Part shown: positions 39,001-51,359 of the stretch, in pieces | Layout: every line of letters begins with the position of its first letter | How positions within the stretch are numbered: the stretch's first letter is position 1 | Position numbers and translations under genes: made by a program | Notes under the pieces: model-generated | What the model saw: only the letters and a program-made list of their open reading frames with translations | The model's database searches: none | What the model was told of the DNA's origin: nothing | Source: Rhynchosporium graminicola | Taxonomy: Eukaryota > Ascomycota > Leotiomycetes > Helotiales > Ploettnerulaceae | Reading direction: 5' to 3' | Assembly: GCA_900074885.1 (NCBI GenBank) | Contig: FJUW01000006.1 | Span: 124,001 to 188,000, forward strand | DNA length: 64,000 nt

Positions 39001-40600
39001 GTAGCCAAGAAGACCATCCAGAAACTTGAAGCTCGCATTCAAGAGCTGGAGACCCAAGCAGCTTCTGCCGATGGGCAAACGGATGTTGCGCATGAGCTTT
39101 CTATTATCCGCCATGACCTCTCATCAGCACGCCAGAAAGAGACTGACTTCCTCCAGCGTGAAGCTACGCAGAAGGACGTCGTTCGAACGCTCAAGCGCCA
39201 AATTACAGACCTTGAGCGCAAAGTCCACGAAGTTGAAGTCTCTCGTTTCATTTCGTCTCCTCACTCTTCTATTGGTGGCTCTGCACGCAAATCTGAGATC
39301 GTTGAACTCCGTGCCCAGCTCGCAACAGCACATCAAACTCTCAAGGAAGTTCGCAGTCAGCTGAAGGAGGCCGAGAAGGAGGCTTCGAAAAAGTTGACAG
39401 CTCTGAACATTGAGATTCAAGCCCAACGAACAGCCTGGGACTCAGAGAAGGACGAGTTGGAACATGCCTTAGATGAAGCCGAACTTGCGAGAGAAGAGCT
39501 GGAAGCAAAGAACGCTACATCCGAAGCTGCCGTAACTCGACTCCGCAGCAAGATCGACCGTCTCGAGAAGGCTCTCACACACGAGCGCCAAAACACTGGA
39601 GAGGATCGCAGCATCGTCGCCGAGCGGCGTGACCTTCACGAGATGTTGCGTGAGACTCAATTGCAATCGGAATCCCTCGAAATCGTTGTCCAAGAGCGGG
39701 ACCATAAAATCGCTGCTATCACTTCCGCCGAACAAGAACTTCGTGCTCAATTAAAGCGTGTCAGGTATGAACGAGCACTCCATCGTTCCGAAGCTGTCTC
39801 ACTCCACGAACAGCTCGAAAATATGGAGCGCAAGTACAAAAAGGCCAAAGACAAATGGAGTTCCGAGAAGAAGACATGGGAAACGCAGATCAAAGCTTGG
39901 GAAGAAGAGATGACGCATCACGATGCCGAGAAAGCGCATTGGGACGCCGAGAAGAAGCACTGGGATGTAGAGGAGCGACACTGGGAGCTCGAGAGACAGA
40001 CATGGCTAGCTGAGAAGAAGAACCTCACTCGTGGTGTACGATTCGCTAATATGTCTCTTTCCATTAACGAAGATGCCGAACAACTGCAAGCCCTGAAGCT
40101 GGCTATGGAAGAGCGCGAGAAGATGCATGTCAAGGAGATGAGAGGGAGAGCTATGCAACTCGAGTGGTTGAGAGCGAAGTGTCAGCGAGAAGAGAATTTT
40201 CGTGACGATGCTGCGTATGCGAAACGGTATATGGGCATGCAGATTGATATGTATAGAGCTTGGTAAGTTTTCCCTTCCCCTACTCCCCTTCATATCCAAA
40301 TCCCAGACTCAAACTAATTCTTCTTTCTACAGTAATGAGACAGATATCCGCATGCTCGAAGCAGCAGGCATCAAACGTCCTCCTCGCCGCCCCAAGAAGC
40401 GACCCACTCTCCGTCTCGTAGCTACCGCTATCATTGCCACCGTACGCATGCAGATGGGAGCTGCGAAGTGGGCCGAATCGCGCAAAATTAGCGACCGCAT
40501 TGAAGCGAAGATCGAGCAGCAGAGGATCCAGGCATTACAGCTGCAGCAGAAGGAGCAGGAGCAGGTGCAGACCGCGAAGAAGAGTGGTGGTAGACGATAG
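36016..40600 (+). CDS. CM1/PACT spindle-pole-body coiled-coil protein (Pcp1/PcpA type)
   Basis: Exons 36016-40262 and 40333-40600; intron donor GTAAGT, acceptor TACAG, phase 2. The product is 1504 residues. A disordered N-terminus carries a KEN sequence at about residues 102-104 (NGKENVPATP). The CM1 motif that recruits gamma-tubulin complexes lies at about 180-240 (VIDKIEKENFGLKLKIHFLE). A very long coiled coil follows to about residue 1370. The C-terminus is a PACT-like domain split by the intron: EWLRAKCQREENFRDDAAYA, KRYMGMQIDMYRAC, then a basic calmodulin-type end (RPPRRPKKRPTLRLVATAII). This order matches the pericentrin-like Pcp1/PcpA, which anchors gamma-tubulin at the nuclear side of the spindle pole body. 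The other fungal CM1 protein, Mto1/ApsB, is the main alternative. Confidence 0.88.
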
Positions 40601-41105
40601 ATGGTCGGAGGCATGATTCACGGCAGATCTGTTTTCTGTTTGAGGTTTACTTTTCGAATGTCTGTTTTATGGCTTTTACTGTTATGCATTTTTTCGTCTG
40701 CCGATGTTCTGGCGTTGGAGTAGGATGGGATGGAGCAAAAACGAATGCATTGGATGATGAGCGCTTTGGTTGTTTACAGTCCTACGGGACTAAAATGGAT
40801 ACAGTACTGTTTTGTTCAGGTAGTTGTCCGAGGCATTAATCACTCACAGCAGAACGTCTATAACGAAAACGCACAGGAATTTAATTTCACTCCTTTTCTT
40901 CCGTAATACATTTTCCTAACCAGGGTCGAGGAAGTTCGTGGTTCGCATCAAGACATAGTTGCCATATCCGGCAAATTTTCAAAGCCAGTGAAATATCTGC
41001 CTGACATATCATAATGCAATTAAAAATGACAGGCCCTGTGCTTTTCACTTTTGCACATACATACATTCGTTCGTTAATGACGCCGTGACCAAAATGTATA
41101 CAAAT
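40601..41105. other. Convergent 3' intergenic region
   Basis: 505 bp between the stop codons of the spindle-pole protein (+) and the metacaspase (-). No gene is visible; it should hold both 3' UTRs. Confidence 0.4.
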
Positions 41106-42975
41106 TTACATCACGAAGAGAAGGTTCGTGTCTTGAAAGGTGATAATCAGCCTGAGTGCTCATGGGAGGGTGGGGTTGTTGTATGACTTACTCAATGGGT
41201 GACTACAGCTCAGCTGTGGCTTCTGAGTGTACTTTGTGGCGAGCTCATCACGGATACTATTGAGCAGTTGCACATAGCTCTGCTGAGGATTCTTCTTCAT
41301 GGCGTTAATAAACGCCCAAGACATAGCACCGGTAGCTTTTGCTGCAATTGTAGCATCGGCCCTATGATCCAAACAGTCAGTAAAAGTCACACATCATTAA
41401 GAGAGTGGAACTCAGTCCCCGATCCAGCTAGTCCCTCAAGCGCGTCATCCAACGTAGCCCGCAGCCCTAAGCCTACGCCTCAGCCGTACCTGGCCAATGG
41501 CGTAGTCCCAGGGCTTTCAAATTATACTAATAAAAACAAATACTACGGTAACATTGGCCAGGTTCTTGCCCTACAACCCAGAGTGAGGAACCATGTAGCG
41601 CCCGCTAGGCCTCAAAATGCTATCTATCGCTTTTCGAACTCCGAAATTTACAGAATTTTAAACATTGCAGGCAATGAAAGGGTATACTGACGATGTCTGA
41701 TCATCCTTACTTCCAGACCACATGATTACATCAGCTGGTGATGTTTTGGTGGCCATTGTCTTGTTATAGGCATCATCTCCAGTAGTAGCTTTTTTGAAAA
41801 AGCCCATCAAGTTGCTCGCAACACCAACTATATTGCCTTGGCTGTAAGACGAAATAGCACCAAGAAGGCCTTGCCCAGCTTCTTTCGCAAGGTTGGGCTC
41901 TTTGAGCACACCTTGAGTGGAGTATATGTAAGGTAGATCGAGTGCAGTCCCAGAATGGCAAGAGTCAAAGATGGCGGTCAATCGCACACCTGGGTGTAAC
42001 GGTGTAACCATGATCCGGTGCATCTCGTCGTCGACGATGTGACCTACTTGTCTGAAATCCACCGGATAGATGACCTCGTCATATCCGTCTTCTTCATCGC
42101 CATCAAGATCCTTAGTCTGCCCACCGTGTCCTGTTCAAACGTCAGTAAGTCGGTTACAGACCTATAAAAACTTATGGCTTGCCTGAATAATGGAAGAAAA
42201 GAGAATCATTCGGACGAGCATCTTTTACCAGCCAGTGCATTGCCCGCAAAATATTCTGTTTTGTTGGCTGGCTCATTGGATTTTGTTGGTCGTCGGTGAG
42301 AAGTACCATGTCGTCTCGTTTGTAGCCGAAGTTCTCGGCTAAGAAAGATGACATGTTTTTCACATCATTGATGCAGCCACGCAATTGTCCTCTTTGCCCA
42401 AAGTAATTGATTCCAATAAGTAGAGCTTTCCTCCTTCCGGTACAATTCGAGTATTGGAACGCGTAGCCTTGTGGTGCACCATGTCCGAAGCTCTGCATCG
42501 CTTGTGGGGGTGGAGCAGGTGCCGCGTGGTTTCCGTTGACGTAAGCATTTGAATTTACTGATGGCATATCTGGAATATTAACGCATCAGCATTGGCAGGT
42601 AAAATTGAAGAGGAATCTTACTAGGTCTTCCATATGGAGGTTGGTTATTTGGTACGCCCCCATAGCCGCCATATTGTTGTGGAGGTGGCTGCCAAAGGTT
42701 AGTTCGGGATTCGTTTTGATGGGCTAAATGTGCCTTCTCACCTGTGAATACCCATAGGGTTGTTGAGGTGGAGGTGGCTGCTGGTATCCATAGCCTTGCT
42801 GTTGCTGTGGAGGAGGAGGTCCGTAGTTTTGTTGTGGTCTGCAACATGTTTAGCACTCGTTTCAAGACCAAAAGCCACGATATTCTTACGGATAGAAATT
42901 GGATTGGGGTGGGTACTGCTGAGGAGGCGGTGCTCCGTATCCTCCCTGGTAATTTGATCCTGGATATCCTGACAT
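41106..42975 (-). CDS. Type I metacaspase
   Basis: Seven exons: 42975-42890, 42838-42742, 42688-42622, 42569-42183, 42130-41692, 41361-41192 and 41131-41106. The product is 423 residues. A prodomain rich in Pro, Gln, Gly and Tyr fills the first 85 or so residues across three short exons. The caspase-like core follows: [30 protein letters not shown] with the catalytic His at 214, and [15 protein letters not shown] with the catalytic Cys at 270. The last exon codes only NTNLLFVM, the typical metacaspase C-terminus. These enzymes are calcium-dependent Arg/Lys-specific cysteine proteases acting in stress, protein quality control and cell death. The fourth intron (42182-42131) is GC-AG, and the fifth (41691-41362, 330 bp) is unusually long. 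The other introns are GT-AG. Confidence 0.95.
41408..41641. repeat. Possible insertion in metacaspase intron 5, flanked by GAACTC direct repeats
   Basis: GAACTC occurs at 41408-41413 and 41636-41641, enclosing about 222 bp of sequence that differs in texture from the flanking intron (GC-rich at one end, AT-rich in the middle). The host intron is 330 bp, whereas the gene's other introns are about 50-60 bp. No terminal inverted repeats or coding sequence were seen, so an element family cannot be named. Confidence 0.35.
42131..42182 (-). other. GC-AG intron in the metacaspase catalytic histidine motif
   Basis: 52-bp intron with donor GCAAGC, a TACTGAC branch site and acceptor AACAG. It splits the Gly codon of HYSG-HGGQ. 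Reading through gives a stop after HYSGKP, and no GT donor in range restores the motif, so splicing at GC is required for an intact enzyme. Confidence 0.88.
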
Positions 42976-45900
42976 TTCTCTGTATGCGTACGTGTATATG
43001 GTGTATCAATGATCGCTTCTTATCTAGTAGACACCGAGGGTGGTCCTGCACTAGATGTATGTTTTCGTGATGGAGGGCAAGGTATTTGATATCAGAACTG
43101 GTCTGGGAGGAAGTTCGTAGTCGAGAGGAGCAGGGGCGAATCTTTATAGAGTGAGGACGTGTAGATGTTTGTATGTTGTGGATGTCTAGCAGTAAGTGAT
43201 GGAGATGATAATATTCGATCGTGGTCCCGAAACTAAATGGCAAGGGGAGGGCAGGGGAGGTGAGGAGAGGCAGTGTTGGGTTCGAGTCGCGAAGGTGCGT
43301 GCGGGTGTGCGGGTGTGCGTGCGTCGTAAGGGTGTGTGATGTATCGTCGCTGAGCAGTATTGTGCGTTCCTATTCTGCTATTCTCTCTTCATGTGTGTGC
43401 TGCAGTAGTAGATATGGATGGGATATTATGGGCGGTGTAAGAGGAGAGCGAGAAGTCCAAGGTGAGGACTAGGCGCCGAGGCTTGCCAAAAGAGGTCGGG
43501 CTGAGGCGGAATCAGAAGCTCAGAAGCTGTTGTATTGTAAGCCAAGCTTCGCAGCAGACTGAGTAAAAGCGTGTAGCATAGGTAGGTAGTCGCCGGGTCG
43601 TGGGTCGTGACAACGTGGGTGTAATGTAATGCAATGCAGGAGGAGTGTGTGGCGTGGCTTTCGGGATGTTTTCTTCTTGATGATAGTACTGTAAGGTCAA
43701 GATGTCTCAGGAAGGGGAGGGGTTCGCGCTGACGGACCGGACAGTAAGGTAAGGTTGATGCTCGCTCCGCTTGCCCCGGATGACTACTATACTTATACTG
43801 TATCTCGCCTGACGTCCATGACATGACTAAACCTCAAGTCTCAGACTTTACGACCTCAACTCGTGATACATAATCTTCATCACTCGTTTCTCTTCACTCT
43901 ACTGCCCTTCCTGGCTCACAGGCTTCAATGACTCAAGACAGTACGGATGTGTACACTGGCGCTGACCATATTCCAGTATTATTGATTATGCCCTGTCATT
44001 GTGGCCCTTGCTACATACAGACAAGACAGTACCTACCTCCGCGCTGTACGGAGTTTCACTTCACACTTGCTAGCACTTGCTAGGTAGGACAGGAGGACGA
44101 CAGGGCAGCGCAGGGGATGAGTTCCAGAACCTTACGAAGTGTAGATAGAGTATGCGGATCTCATGCGCGAGCCGCGTTGGTCGAAAAGATAACGCTGCTG
44201 CTGATCTCCATGACCAAATGACAACACCTGGATATAATACAGTAGAGAGTAGCCACGTCGAATCACAACGACGCGTCTGGTGGCTCAGTTCCATCTTGCA
44301 TTTTGCTATGCTCAAAACGGAACCCTGGTCAAAGAGTTACACAAGGATCACCAAGTACAGTATCATCCCTTGGGATCGCCAGTGCTGCCACGAGTTACTT
44401 TGTCCGTGCAAGAATACAAGTGCCTGCTAAACACGCCACGACTCCAATTATATGCTTTTCCAGTGACTGCTGGGAGTTTTATCTCCTAGCACAGCGCTAC
44501 AATACGATAGAGTAGCTACTGACGTGGGTAGCTCATCTCCTATATCGCTTCAATGGACGAATGCCAGACTGATGGATGGATGGACCTACGTATCCTATGA
44601 AACTACAGTATGAGCTAGCGGCTGTTGAGTCTAGTCAAGTTCAAACGACCTATGCACCAGCTGGCGTTTTTGACAGCAAACCCTTGACATTGGGCTATTC
44701 TAGCATCCTATTCTCGCAGCATTGGGTCGGTCGGTCATACTGGGGGAGGCTTAGAGCATACACAAGATACAGCTGTCATTCTCAATTGCCATGCATATTG
44801 TCACAAATGCAGAAGTGCAAATGCTACCGAGCTTCCTGTTACAGGACAGCCTCGCCTGTCGAGGCCGGAATACAGCAATCAAAACCCTCACAACAGCCTG
44901 TTGAGCGTGGGAATGTCTCAGAATCAACTACTAACTTTGAAGAGGTAGTGTCCAGATTGGATCGAAACGACCCGACCCGCATACTCTGTCCTGCTACACC
45001 CTCACTGGTACGAGACTCTCGTTCCTAGGTCCATGCATAAGTGTGAGTGCTCCGGACATGCTCCCGAAGCAGTCAGCACTTGGCCCTCGCAACGTGAACA
45101 ACGAATTGAGGATATTCACATTCTCTTTCGGTTCTGGTGGGCGCGCGATAGGAGTGCACGGGGTCGGAGAGCAGCAGGGCCATAGATTCGATACTTTGGA
45201 CGGAGCGGCCGACGTGGACAAATGGTGGCTTGCGTAGACTGGAAGTTCTCAGCGTGGTGCTGCATGGAGATGCTCTGCCGAGATTCGCTGGTTCGTTCGC
45301 TGTCCTTGCCCACTGGAATTTAGATTGGTGGAGACGAGAAGCGAGCAGATTACGCTTGCCTGCATGCAGAATGACAACAACGACACACCTTACTCGCACT
45401 TCCTCACACCACAAATTTACACAGCGAAGCTTGACATTCACTTCACTTGCTGTTCTTGCGAGTGAGAGTGGCTGACAAAAACGGTGAACTCACAGGCACT
45501 GCGCGCCTATTCACTTGAAAACGAAGAGTCTCCCCGGCATCAGCGAGAATCTGGCAAGCTATTTTTGATTACAAGTCTTTGCTCTTCTCGGGATCTGTAA
45601 GTCGGTGCCTGATGCGACAGAATTTACCCAAAAAGTTTTCATAAAAGTCGATGGACGTTTTCTGATCTGTTGATCTCGAAAGTCCGGATTTTAGGCTCAT
45701 ACATTCATACATTGTATGAAAGGTACATTCGTGCTTTTCACTTTGCTCCGTTCTATCAGGTACCGTCTCAATCCGGTAAACAAATATCAAACCTCCCGGC
45801 GTTTCCTTGTAACCAATCAAGGGGATGCCGATCCTTCAGCCATCTAGAAAAGCCATAACATACATCATCATAAGTGGCATACATGAAATTAAGCCGCAGC

Positions 45901-48613
45901 AAGAACATAGTTTCGCTTCTATGCTGACCTTTTCGTCTCTGTTATTTCATTCACACAGACCTCTCACACCGTTATATGCTAGGCAAGTGGCCATGTCCTG
46001 CAGGTCCCGTTCTAGCTTACGTTGCAGATGGCCCGGTCCTGTACCTGGAGGCAACGGTACTTCAACCAAAAGCTTACCCTCCCACATGAGCCCTCATCTA
46101 AGACACCTTCCATTCAATGTAGCTGACAACGTATGGTTCGCCGTCTTCGCTTCAACCAACCTTGCAGACAATCTACTATGACACTACATCGTAGCTCCAC
46201 TTCTCAGCCCTATCCACCTTACGTCTGTAAGCGCAGTCTAGTCAGCCGAAACAGAGGCCAATGAAGCATCTGAGAACAGCGGCGATTACCATCCGTGCTT
46301 TATGCTTAATTGAAGCGAGTGTCTCGCATCAGTGGGACTCGGTTCGTACCAAAAAGCAGCTGTCTCGCGATGCATGATTGGAGTATTTATCGTCATGCAG
46401 CTACGGTTGGGGTACAGCTATGCTCCGATTCAGGAGGTAAAGTTGTGTTGACGAAGGTTTTCATTTGTTATCATGAGCTCTAACTATTTCACTTACAAGC
46501 TGGTACAATAGACGGCTAGTGCTCTATTCACCACCCTCTATTCCACCAGATAAAACGAACCATGCCTCTCTCTCCATAGCTACCAGATACTTGAAATACT
46601 TTCAAAAGTCAAGAAGGAACCTCATTACACTAGCAGAATTCCCAATTCGTGCTTCGCAAGCCCGAGTTCAGAAACCCTCTATTCTAGTTCAGTGAGCGAA
46701 GCTGAGATCCGGTTGGTGCATTTCAATCATCCATACTACGAATCTACGATGCAGAAACTCTCGCACATATTTCCAACCATCCAATTCATATCACATTGGC
46801 AGCATTCAATAAACAAATCCTCGGAAGCTCTACGACGTCCGGTATATCAGTGTCATGAAGCGACCAAAGCTGTTCGAATTCATTTATTTAAATCCATCTA
46901 TATCAACAAATCCCTTATCTTCAGTATTCAAGTAAAGCCGAAGATTTAATTGCACATCCAGGTGACGATACCTGTTACCTCTTAAAAGCAGTAAAATATT
47001 CCCATGACTCAAAACCAAGTCATCATATCCTTGACTAAGTGCCAGGTTGCCTACGAAAATAGCCCAAACACTCGACCTCGTAACGCGATACCAACTACAA
47101 CCCTGCTCAGAATTCAGGCAACAAATAAGAACCAACCTATATACTCCGTCTAATCTGATTTCGAAGTATGGCTACACAGGTATACGGATGGCTCATCTTT
47201 CTTGATCCATATATGATTAGCACTTGGTTCGCAGCACGCACAATCATTCATTTATCTATATAGTAGTATCTACAAAGCAGCACGATACAGCACAACTGAG
47301 ACCTCCTAAGCAGGCAAGCGAATTTGAATTCTTCGAGTCCCTCATGAACACGAATGTGCAAATCCATCTGCCATATCCATGTCCCCCATGGCCCCCCATC
47401 ATCCCGAAGAGAAGAGCAATACTTTTCAAAATACTCAAGTATTCAGCCCGCATACTCGATAAACAGGTGTGATTCACACTGCCTGTGTAAAAAGTACATC
47501 ATAGTCCCCGCAGTACTCACAAAACAGCAAATTTTCTGCCCGTCATACATATCACGGGTCTTGATATCGAAACTCGCTAGCTACACTGGCCAGTCCTTCC
47601 ATGCTAACAACCCTTGAATATCCGATCTCAACTGCAGTGACGATTTCACAAATACGAATTTTCCCGACGCAGCTACTGAAGAGAATATACAATATCCAGA
47701 GCTAAGAGGTTAGACGTTCGATGTCTTGTGATCTCAATCCAGTTTAGAGGGATCTACAGTATCAAGGAGGAGAGTCCGAGATACTAGACTGTGAAATGAG
47801 ATACTCGCGGCCCGCCATTCAAGGCAGGCAGGCACTTCATCACTTGTGAAGCCCCACAAGAAATGATCTCCTGGAAAGCAGTGAGCTGAGCCGACACTTT
47901 ATTTCATTCCACGATGTACATCGATTTCAACGTCATGAAGAACCGACATCAAAGGCTTAGCTTAATAGATGAGAATCCCTCAAATGACCACTAAACTCAT
48001 TGTGTCTTCAGATCTATGATATGGGCTCATCGAGCAGTCTAAGCCTTGGTCTCGACGCCAGATGCAAATTTGAGCACAGTTGCCTTGCTGTGAAAATTCC
48101 TCGATTGGGGTTCCGGAAATATGTGTTTGTGGTTCTTGATGCTTGGTTATTCCTTGAGAGGGAGGGCGGGGGAGGGGGGGGGATGATGGTGTGTGTAGTG
48201 GTGAATGAGGTCTCATCTAGCTTTCTACAGTTGATTTGACTAAGGAAAACCTCAGTGGCCAATAATCTACACACAGTGGTTGTGTGCGGGTAGCTTCATG
48301 TCAACTTTTGAGAGCCTTGCTGTATATCTCAAGCGGTGGTGGAGATCTGCACTGCATGGAATTTGCTATATGCATATCAGCTTCCTGACTCTTCAGCTTA
48401 AGCGTCTGTACGACCGATTTTCTTTTGCACACGATTCAGTTCCTAAAGGTTTAAATTGCTGTTCATAGACAATGCATCGATCAATCTACGAACACACACC
48501 CAGAGGAAGAAATGCTACAAAAAATCTTTCTATCTGATGCTGACAAGAAAGTCCATCTCTCATGTCGCATTTCTCATGTAATTCGTATCTCATGCCTGAT
48601 CTATTCCACATCT
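42976..48613. other. 5.6-kb gene-poor intergenic region
   Basis: No supported gene on either strand. Near the metacaspase it has G-rich and GT-rich tracts (43231-43340). Further out it has scattered TAGGTA motifs and a G-quadruplex-type run at 48160-48182. Open frames up to 150 codons occur but show no family features, no splice partners and no biased composition. Confidence 0.45.
48160..48182 (+). repeat. G-quadruplex-type motif
   Basis: Four runs of at least three G (3, 3, 5 and 9 bases) separated by single bases on the plus strand. It meets the usual G3+N1-7 pattern. It lies about 430 bp beyond the 3' end of the gene at 48614-50741. Confidence 0.8.
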
Positions 48614-50741
48614 TCAACTCAAGTCCATCTTCTCCACTTCTTTATCGTCCCCAGAAGCCACGCTCTCCCCATCAATAGGATTCTCAACTTTCCTCATCAA
48701 CCAAGCCATGACCCCCCAGATACAGCCCATAGCCTCAACTCTCTCCTCCCCCAGATATAAATCATACCACTTGGTCCTCCTAATCTCCAACCTGTCCCAT
48801 TCATCGTCCTCCCCACCGTCAAGCACACTCAAGAGTTTCTCACTGACTCTCGCTCGCACGATAGAGATATGGTGATTCAGAGCGCTCATGAGGAATATAT
48901 CGTCGTAGCCTTGACCTGCGACTTTACCAATAGCTGAGTATCGAGCTTTGCGATCCCATGTTGCGGATGGTGCGTTCATCTTCCGGTATTGCTCGTAGAT
49001 TGCCATCATGGAGCTTTCTTTTCCGCCGGCCTTCTTACTTCGTTTAGGTGGAGTCGATCCATTCAAGCCTCCGATCTGTCGCTTAACTTCATTCGCCATC
49101 TTGACACCTGGTGCTTCTTCCACAACAGGAGGAGTGGGACCTGTAGCAGAAGTAGGCAGTTTTTCAGGCAGGCCAGCAGCAAGTGCAAGTGCAATTTCCT
49201 CAGCCTTGTCGCCTTCCCGTCCGATCGGTCCACCAGGTCCGCCTCCCCACCGTGGCGTACAGGTCCACCATTTCGCATTGCCGAAGCGCTTTTCGGTCCT
49301 GCCTTCCCGGGCACGATGTTGAGCCGTGATAAGTACGCCGACAACTTCACGCGCTAGATCGAGGATCTCGTCAGATGGGTTCTTGAAAACCGTACTGTTA
49401 CGAGCGGAAAGCGTCGCGACTGGTCCTTCGACTATGCCTGCTCGGGCGGCGGAGCGCTCGACTGGTAGCCGGTAGACGAATGTGACGGATGAGTTGAAGT
49501 AGGAAGGTGGTAGTGTTGCTTTTGGTGATGGGACTCGGGAGGGTGTGAGGTGTAGTCGTGGTTCTGTGCGTGGAAAAGAGACATTGCATCCGAAATCATA
49601 GGTGACTAGCTTAACGAATGCTGTGATGAGGTGTTGACGGTAGTCTGGTGGGAGTTGGGCGCCATTACCGCTTGGTACGTGGGTTTGTAAATGGCTGGGT
49701 ACTGGTTTCACTCCGTCTGTGGAATCTGTCGTTTCTGACTTTGTTGGCTGGGGCTTTTGGGAAAGAGAAGTGTCAGGCCAGTAGCCGGAGAAGAATTCTA
49801 GGTTTTTGAAGAACTCGTAGGCGTTTCCTAGACGGACAGGTGATTCACCTGCGGGAGTCGGAATCCGTCTGATGGATCTGAAAGCTGCTGTGTTGTCCGT
49901 AAGCAGCTCTTTTTGTCGGTCCCTATAAGTGTGCACACCGGGTGAAAGACAGCCATTGCTGAGAGGCTTCCGTGTGGCTTCATTGGCCCCCAAAAGATCT
50001 TCCGATGCTATCTTATTCCACTTCTCAACCGGCGGCAAGTAGCTTGCATCTGGTAGGAGATCCTGTGGGGATACGTCCGAGATCACGTGAACGCCGACTG
50101 CCTCGAGATGAGAGACTCTGATATCAGTCGGCCTATGAATATTCTGTAGGAGTTTGACCAGCGAGACACCTCCACGTTTCCGTGGAACTTTTGCGTCTGA
50201 TTGTGGCGAGCATTGAGGAAACCTGACGGGTGTCGGAGGGGGTATAACCCGTGGTGCAGCGTCTGCTGAAGGAGGTGGTAGACCGCCTATGAAACACGTG
50301 TAAGAATCGTATCTTCTTGAAAATCGGATGCTCCGTCGCCCAAAAAAGAATGCTAAGCTATGAAAATAGTAGGAGAGAAGAGTTCTGAAACGCGGAAAGA
50401 TATGTGTAGACCAATCGAGATGTCAACTCTAACAGTGGTCTGAGAGCAGTACCTTTCTGGGGAGAGCAGGTCTAACGCATAGTCTGGCATGTAACGATGC
50501 TGAGAAATCAACGTGATTAGCCTGGCTTGTAGAACGGATCTGGCCTATGCACACTTGTGTTTAGACCTTCGACATCAATTGACAGGATCATTGAATCTCC
50601 GCGTTCTCAACATGGGGTACAGAAAAAAAGGAAGCAAAGGGGACCCGACAAGACACCACTATCTGGATGGGCTAGTCTAGACTAAATACCGCGCGCGCAG
50701 TCACGACTTGACTTACCGATATTACTAAAGGCGGAGAACAT
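48614..50741 (-). CDS. Conserved-looking fungal protein of unknown function
   Basis: Proposed exons 50741-50717 and 50286-48614; the 430-bp intron has donor GTAAGT and acceptor CATAG, phase 1, joining MFSAFSNIG-GLPPPSADAA. The product is 565 residues. I do not recognise the family. The long second exon is open throughout. It has ordered-looking blocks: GNAYEFFKNLEFFSGYWPD, a segment SYFNSSVTFVYRLPVERSAA, NAKWWTCTPRWGGGPGGP, and a C-terminal helical stretch from YEQYRKMNAPS to MGCIWGVMAWLMRKVE. Between them are low-complexity linkers, one basic (PPKRSKKAGGK). No signal peptide or clear membrane segment is seen. Exon 1 is tiny and the intron long, so the start is less sure than the main exon. 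It stands alone between two gene-poor regions. Confidence 0.65.
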
Positions 50742-51102
50742 GTCGCCTGGTATCTCTGATGATATATCTCCAGGGTCTCTAAAGCGTGTGGCACTATCTC
50801 GTGCTGGACTGGGTGGGGGCGTGGAAAAGGAGCGGTGAGGCTAAACCATTATCCAGAAATCGACTCAAACCGAACCAAGAGTTGAAAGTTGTGTGTGAGG
50901 TGAAGTCAAAACGTGCGATACTGAAGGCCTAGCTAGGTAGTGGTTGCCTTAGAGGTGAAGTAAATACCTGTATGTGTGTTTTCGTGTAGCGAGCGGTACG
51001 AGTACAAATCAAGGATGGCTCTGCAGTGTGCTGTCGGTAATATTATACAAGTAGTCGGTTTTACGCATCCAAGTACAGTATTATACGAGTAAGGTAAGGA
51101 AC
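50742..51102. other. Upstream flank of the unknown gene, up to the transposon
   Basis: 361 bp. It has a TAGGTA-type motif near 50933 and TAAGGTAAGG immediately before the transposon end. No gene is visible. Confidence 0.4.
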
Positions 51103-51295
51103 AGTGATTCTTCGGTTTAGCGTGATTCTTCAGTAAATAACGCCGGTACACCGCCTTTTAGTATGAACCCTACTAAATATTAATATGCTATAATTATCAG
51201 AACTAGAAACTACTAAAGCTCTATAATTACTATACCGATTTGCCTCTAAACTACGTCTTTTTAAAGCTCTTGATCTATAGAATATATATTAAGTC
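51103..51295 (+). repeat. Left terminal inverted repeat of the transposon
   Basis: 193 bp starting AGTGATTCTTCGG. It matches the reverse complement of the right end at all but about 8 positions. Seven of these differences are C/T or G/A transitions, as RIP would produce after the two ends were identical. Confidence 0.92.
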
Positions 51296-51359
51296 TACTA
51301 TAACGTTAATATTATAGCTCCTAATCTACTAGTATAGAAAACATACTAAATCGATCAAG

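Noticed and set aside
37113..39750. Several Leu/Ser-rich frames antisense to the spindle-pole protein
   Set aside because: They are shadows of the coiled-coil coding sequence; hydrophobic look is a by-product of reversed Glu/Lys codons.
41199..41690. 163-codon plus-strand frame across the metacaspase end
   Set aside because: It crosses exon 6 and intron 5 of a well-supported gene on the other strand and shows no family features.
43265..43285. GGTTCGAGTC-like stretch resembling a tRNA B box
   Set aside because: There is no matching A box or foldable acceptor and anticodon stems around it. No tRNA or 5S rRNA gene was found in the window.
44576..45028. 150-codon plus-strand frame in the gene-poor region
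   Set aside because: Mixed composition, no recognisable domain, no splice or start context; a frame of this length is expected by chance in several kb of average-GC DNA.
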